From Pannonibacter phragmitetus DSM 14782 (lineage in GTDB: Bacteria; Pseudomonadota; Alphaproteobacteria; Rhizobiales; Stappiaceae), in NCBI RefSeq assembly GCF_000382365.1, contig NZ_KB908219.1:1-64000 (forward strand): a stretch of DNA of 64,000 nucleotides, written 5' to 3'. This document shows, one piece after another, positions 61,565-64,000 of the stretch (the stretch's first letter is position 1; every line of letters starts with the position of its first letter). The position numbers were made by a program, and so were the translations under genes. The notes below the pieces were generated by a model, which saw nothing but the letters and a program-made list of their open reading frames with translations, ran no database searches and was not told the origin of the DNA.

Positions 61565-62203
61565 TCAGCCTTTGATGGCTGCCGCTTCGCGGGCGCGGGC
61601 CTCGATCCCGGCCCAGTCACCCGAGGCAATGGCCTTGGCATCGGCGATCCACGAGCCGCCGACGCACAGCACGTTCGGCAGGGAAAGGTAGCCAGGGGCC
61701 TTCTCCAGGGTGATGCCGCCGGTTGGGCAGAACTTCACCTGTGCCAGAGGCGAGGACAGCGACTTGAGGTAGGATGCGCCACCCGCCTGTTCTGCGGGGA
61801 AGAACTTGAGGCGCAGATAGCCGCGCTCGATCAGGGCCATCACTTCCGAGGAGGTGGCAGCGCCCGGCAGCAGCGGCACGTCGAAGTTTTCCGCCGCGTC
61901 CAGCAGTTTCGGCGTCGCGCCGGGGGAGACTATGAACTTGGCGCCCGCCTTGACGGCGGCTTCATACTGGGCGGCATCCAGCACGGTGCCTGCACCCGGA
62001 ATGGCGCCTTCCACGTTGTCGGCAACGGCCTTGATGGCTTCCAGCGCGCGCGGGGTGCGCAGGGTGATCTCGATGGCCGGCAGGCCGCCGCGCACCAGCG
62101 CCTGTGCCATCGGAACGGCTGCCGCAGGGTCCTCGACGATGAGAACGGGGATGACCGGCGCAGCGGTCATGACAGCTTCAATACGGGCGGTATCCTGCGG
62201 CAT
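61565..62203 (-). CDS. eda: 2-keto-3-deoxy-6-phosphogluconate aldolase
   Basis: The 212-residue enzyme splits KDPG into pyruvate and glyceraldehyde-3-phosphate. Motifs: VIPVLIVEDPAAAVPMAQALVRGGLPAIEITLRTPRAL (catalytic Glu in EITLRT), AGTVLDAAQYEAAVKAGAKFIVSPG and the Schiff-base Lys in LKFFPAEQAGG, then CPTGGITLEKAPGYL. It starts 27 bases after edd and is in one operon with it, giving the complete Entner-Doudoroff pair. Confidence 0.96.
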   Translation of the reverse strand: MPQDTARIEAVMTAAPVIPVLIVEDPAAAVPMAQALVRGGLPAIEITLRTPRALEAIKAVADNVEGAIPGAGTVLDAAQYEAAVKAGAKFIVSPGATPKLLDAAENFDVPLLPGAATSSEVMALIERGYLRLKFFPAEQAGGASYLKSLSSPLAQVKFCPTGGITLEKAPGYLSLPNVLCVGGSWIADAKAIASGDWAGIEARAREAAAIKG

Positions 62204-62230
62204 TCCTTGGTCCTTCCGGTAGAGGCAGCA

Positions 62231-64000
62231 TCAGCTGCCGAAAACATGCGCGCCCGTGTCTGCCGTGCCGACGAGGGCACGGAAGGGGGCAAAGAGATCA
62301 CGGCCCGTGCCGGTCTGGTTGGCCGAGAGATCATAGGTGGCGAGCGGGCGGGCGTTGAACTCTGCCGCATCCACCAGCACTTCGAGTGTGCCCTTGACGG
62401 CATCGACGCGGATCACGTCGCCATCCTGAATACGGGCGATGGGGCCGCCGTCGCAAGCCTCGGGCGTCACGTGAATGGCCGCAGGCACCTTGCCGGAGGC
62501 ACCCGACATGCGGCCATCGGTAACCAGCGCCACCTTCAGGCCCTTGTCCTGCAGGATGCCGAGGGCGGGTGTCAGCTTGTGCAGTTCCGGCATGCCGCAG
62601 GCCTTGGGGCCCTGGAAGCGCACCACGGCCACCACGTCGCCGGTCAGCTCGCCGCGCTTGAAGGCGGCCTGCAGGTCGTCCTGCGAGTTGAAGACGCGTG
62701 CGGGGGCCTCGATGATGTGACGCTCCGGACCCACGGCGGAAATCTTGATGACGGCGCGGCCCATGTTGCCGTCCAGCACTTTCAGCCCGCCGTTGGCCTG
62801 GAAGGCCTTCGGCATCGGCGCCAGCACCTTCTCATCGCCCGAAACGGCAGGCGCGGCATCACGGCGGACGGTGCCATCATCGTTCAGCTTGGCTTCGACC
62901 GTGTAGCCATCAAGGCCGGTGCCGTTGACGGTGCGTACGTCCTTGTGCAGCAGCCCGGCGGACAGAAGCTCGCGGATGAGGAAGCCCATGCCGCCGGCGG
63001 CCTGGAAGTGGTTCACGTCGGCCTTGCCGTTCGGATAGACGCGGGCGAGCAGCGGCACCACGTCGGACAGCTCGGAAATGTCATCCCAGGTCAGCTTGAT
63101 GCCGGCCGCATTGGCCATGGCGACAAGGTGCATGGTGTGGTTGGTGGAGCCGCCCGTGGCATGCAGGCCGGCGACGCCGTTGACGATGGCGCGCTCGTCG
63201 ATTACCTCCCCGATGGGGGTGTATTCGTTGCCGAGGGCGCTGATCGCCAGCGCCCGCTTGGCCGCTTCGCGGGTTAGAGCCTCACGCAGCGGCGTGCCCG
63301 GATTGATGAAGGAGGCACCGGGCATATGCAGGCCCATGATCTCCATCAGCATCTGGTTGGAGTTGGCGGTGCCGTAGAAGGTGCAGGTGCCGGGGCCGTG
63401 ATAGGACTTCGATTCCGACTCCAGCAGTTCCGCCCGTCCCACCTTGCCTTCGGCATAGAGCTGGCGCGTCTTGGCCTTCTCGTCATTGGTGATGCCGGAA
63501 GTCATCGGACCTGCCGGGATGAAGACCGCAGGCAGATGGCCGAAGGAGAGGGCGCCGATGACGAGGCCCGGAACGATCTTGTCGCAGATGCCGAGATAGA
63601 CGGCGGCATCGAACATGGCGTGCGACAGGCCGATGGCCGTGGACATGGCGATGATGTCGCGGGAGAACAGCGACAGTTCCATGCCCGACTGGCCCTGCGT
63701 CACGCCATCGCACATGGCCGGAACGCCGCCTGCCACCTGGGCAACGGCACCGGCATCACGGGCGGCCTGCCGGATCAACTCCGGATAGGTCTCGTAGGGC
63801 TGATGGGCCGACAGCATGTCGTTATAGGCGGTGATGATGCCGAGGTTCGGCACCACATCGCCTGCGAGCGCGGCCTTGTCGGAAACGGTGCAGGCGGCAA
63901 AGCCGTGGGCGAGGTTGCCGCAGGCCAGAGTGGAGCGGCGCGGCCCCTTCTCGCCATCAGCCCGGATGCGGTCGAGATAGCGGGAACGGTTGTCGTGGCT
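62231..64000 (-). CDS. edd: 6-phosphogluconate dehydratase (5' end beyond the window)
   Basis: The enzyme dehydrates 6-phosphogluconate to KDPG. The frame stays open to the right edge, where [16 protein letters not shown] and [25 protein letters not shown] continue upstream of [28 protein letters not shown]; the true start lies outside. Motifs: [57 protein letters not shown] (iron-sulphur Cys) and [22 protein letters not shown]. 590 residues are visible, close to the usual 600-610. It is upstream of eda in the same operon. Confidence 0.97.
   Translation of the reverse strand, partial: SHDNRSRYLDRIRADGEKGPRRSTLACGNLAHGFAACTVSDKAALAGDVVPNLGIITAYNDMLSAHQPYETYPELIRQAARDAGAVAQVAGGVPAMCDGVTQGQSGMELSLFSRDIIAMSTAIGLSHAMFDAAVYLGICDKIVPGLVIGALSFGHLPAVFIPAGPMTSGITNDEKAKTRQLYAEGKVGRAELLESESKSYHGPGTCTFYGTANSNQMLMEIMGLHMPGASFINPGTPLREALTREAAKRALAISALGNEYTPIGEVIDERAIVNGVAGLHATGGSTNHTMHLVAMANAAGIKLTWDDISELSDVVPLLARVYPNGKADVNHFQAAGGMGFLIRELLSAGLLHKDVRTVNGTGLDGYTVEAKLNDDGTVRRDAAPAVSGDEKVLAPMPKAFQANGGLKVLDGNMGRAVIKISAVGPERHIIEAPARVFNSQDDLQAAFKRGELTGDVVAVVRFQGPKACGMPELHKLTPALGILQDKGLKVALVTDGRMSGASGKVPAAIHVTPEACDGGPIARIQDGDVIRVDAVKGTLEVLVDAAEFNARPLATYDLSANQTGTGRDLFAPFRALVGTADTGAHVFGS

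Noticed and set aside
61556-63277. 573-codon plus-strand open frame over eda and edd
   Set aside because: It is antisense to two certain genes of one operon and has no recognisable domain.

Overview
The window is a 64 kb piece of a high-GC alphaproteobacterial chromosome. The two-piece (permuted) tmRNA, the alpha-type SspB adaptor, the DUF4169 and ribbon-helix-helix small proteins, the large AsmA protein and the thyA-folA-hflK-hflC-degP and serB/miaA neighbourhoods fit Hyphomicrobiales. A Stappiaceae-like genus (Pannonibacter, Stappia or Roseibium) is my guess; no 16S rRNA gene is present to settle it.

Layout. 1-270: end of an IS256-family element cut by the window edge. 0.4-10.3 kb: small protein, X-Pro aminopeptidase, ClC chloride channel, D-lactate dehydrogenase and AsmA. 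10.5-12.3 kb (minus): small RHH and DUF4169 genes, sspB, and the two-piece tmRNA whose tag ends in ALAA. 12.4-22.8 kb (plus): thyA, glycerophosphodiesterase, folA, an ElaA-like GNAT, hflK-hflC-DUF2065-degP behind a sigma-32-like promoter, and a large GGDEF-EAL sensor. 22.8-25.7 kb: divergent serB/miaA, a GNAT and a monooxygenase. 25.8-30.9 kb (minus): leuA with a leucine-rich leader peptide, a PhzF-like isomerase, a GNAT-Nudix fusion and a pirin. 31.2-33.8 kb: ABC-2 exporter pair and a D,D-carboxypeptidase lipoprotein. 34.2-45.2 kb: ilvC, TetR, kup, two small secreted proteins, alpha-carbonic anhydrase, pdxJ, serA, and ilvI-ilvN preceded by an LLLVV leader peptide and attenuator terminator. 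45.5 kb: tRNA-Lys(CUU).

The most interesting part is 45.6-53.7 kb, directly downstream of the tRNA. It begins with two tandem secreted paralogues of unknown function, followed by a reb (R-body, refractile body) locus: an ECF-type sigma factor, five small Reb-family proteins, and three larger accessory genes, two of them with long low-complexity N-termini. The sigma factor gene and four of the five reb genes are each preceded by the same bipartite element, TCAC, exactly 16 bases, CGTC. This looks like a dedicated, self-activating sigma-factor regulon for R-body production.

53.8-64 kb returns to housekeeping genes: trhO, an SMP-30 lactonase, Lrp/ald, two glycine-zipper lipoproteins, pgi, a rhodanese, a Na/Ca exchanger, eda and a truncated edd (Entner-Doudoroff pathway). 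Short dispersed palindromic repeats sit near 2.8, 10.4, 34.0 and 41.1 kb, and the last 43 bp of the ilvC region are duplicated 94 bp downstream. All functions are read from sequence motifs and family knowledge; no database search was run.
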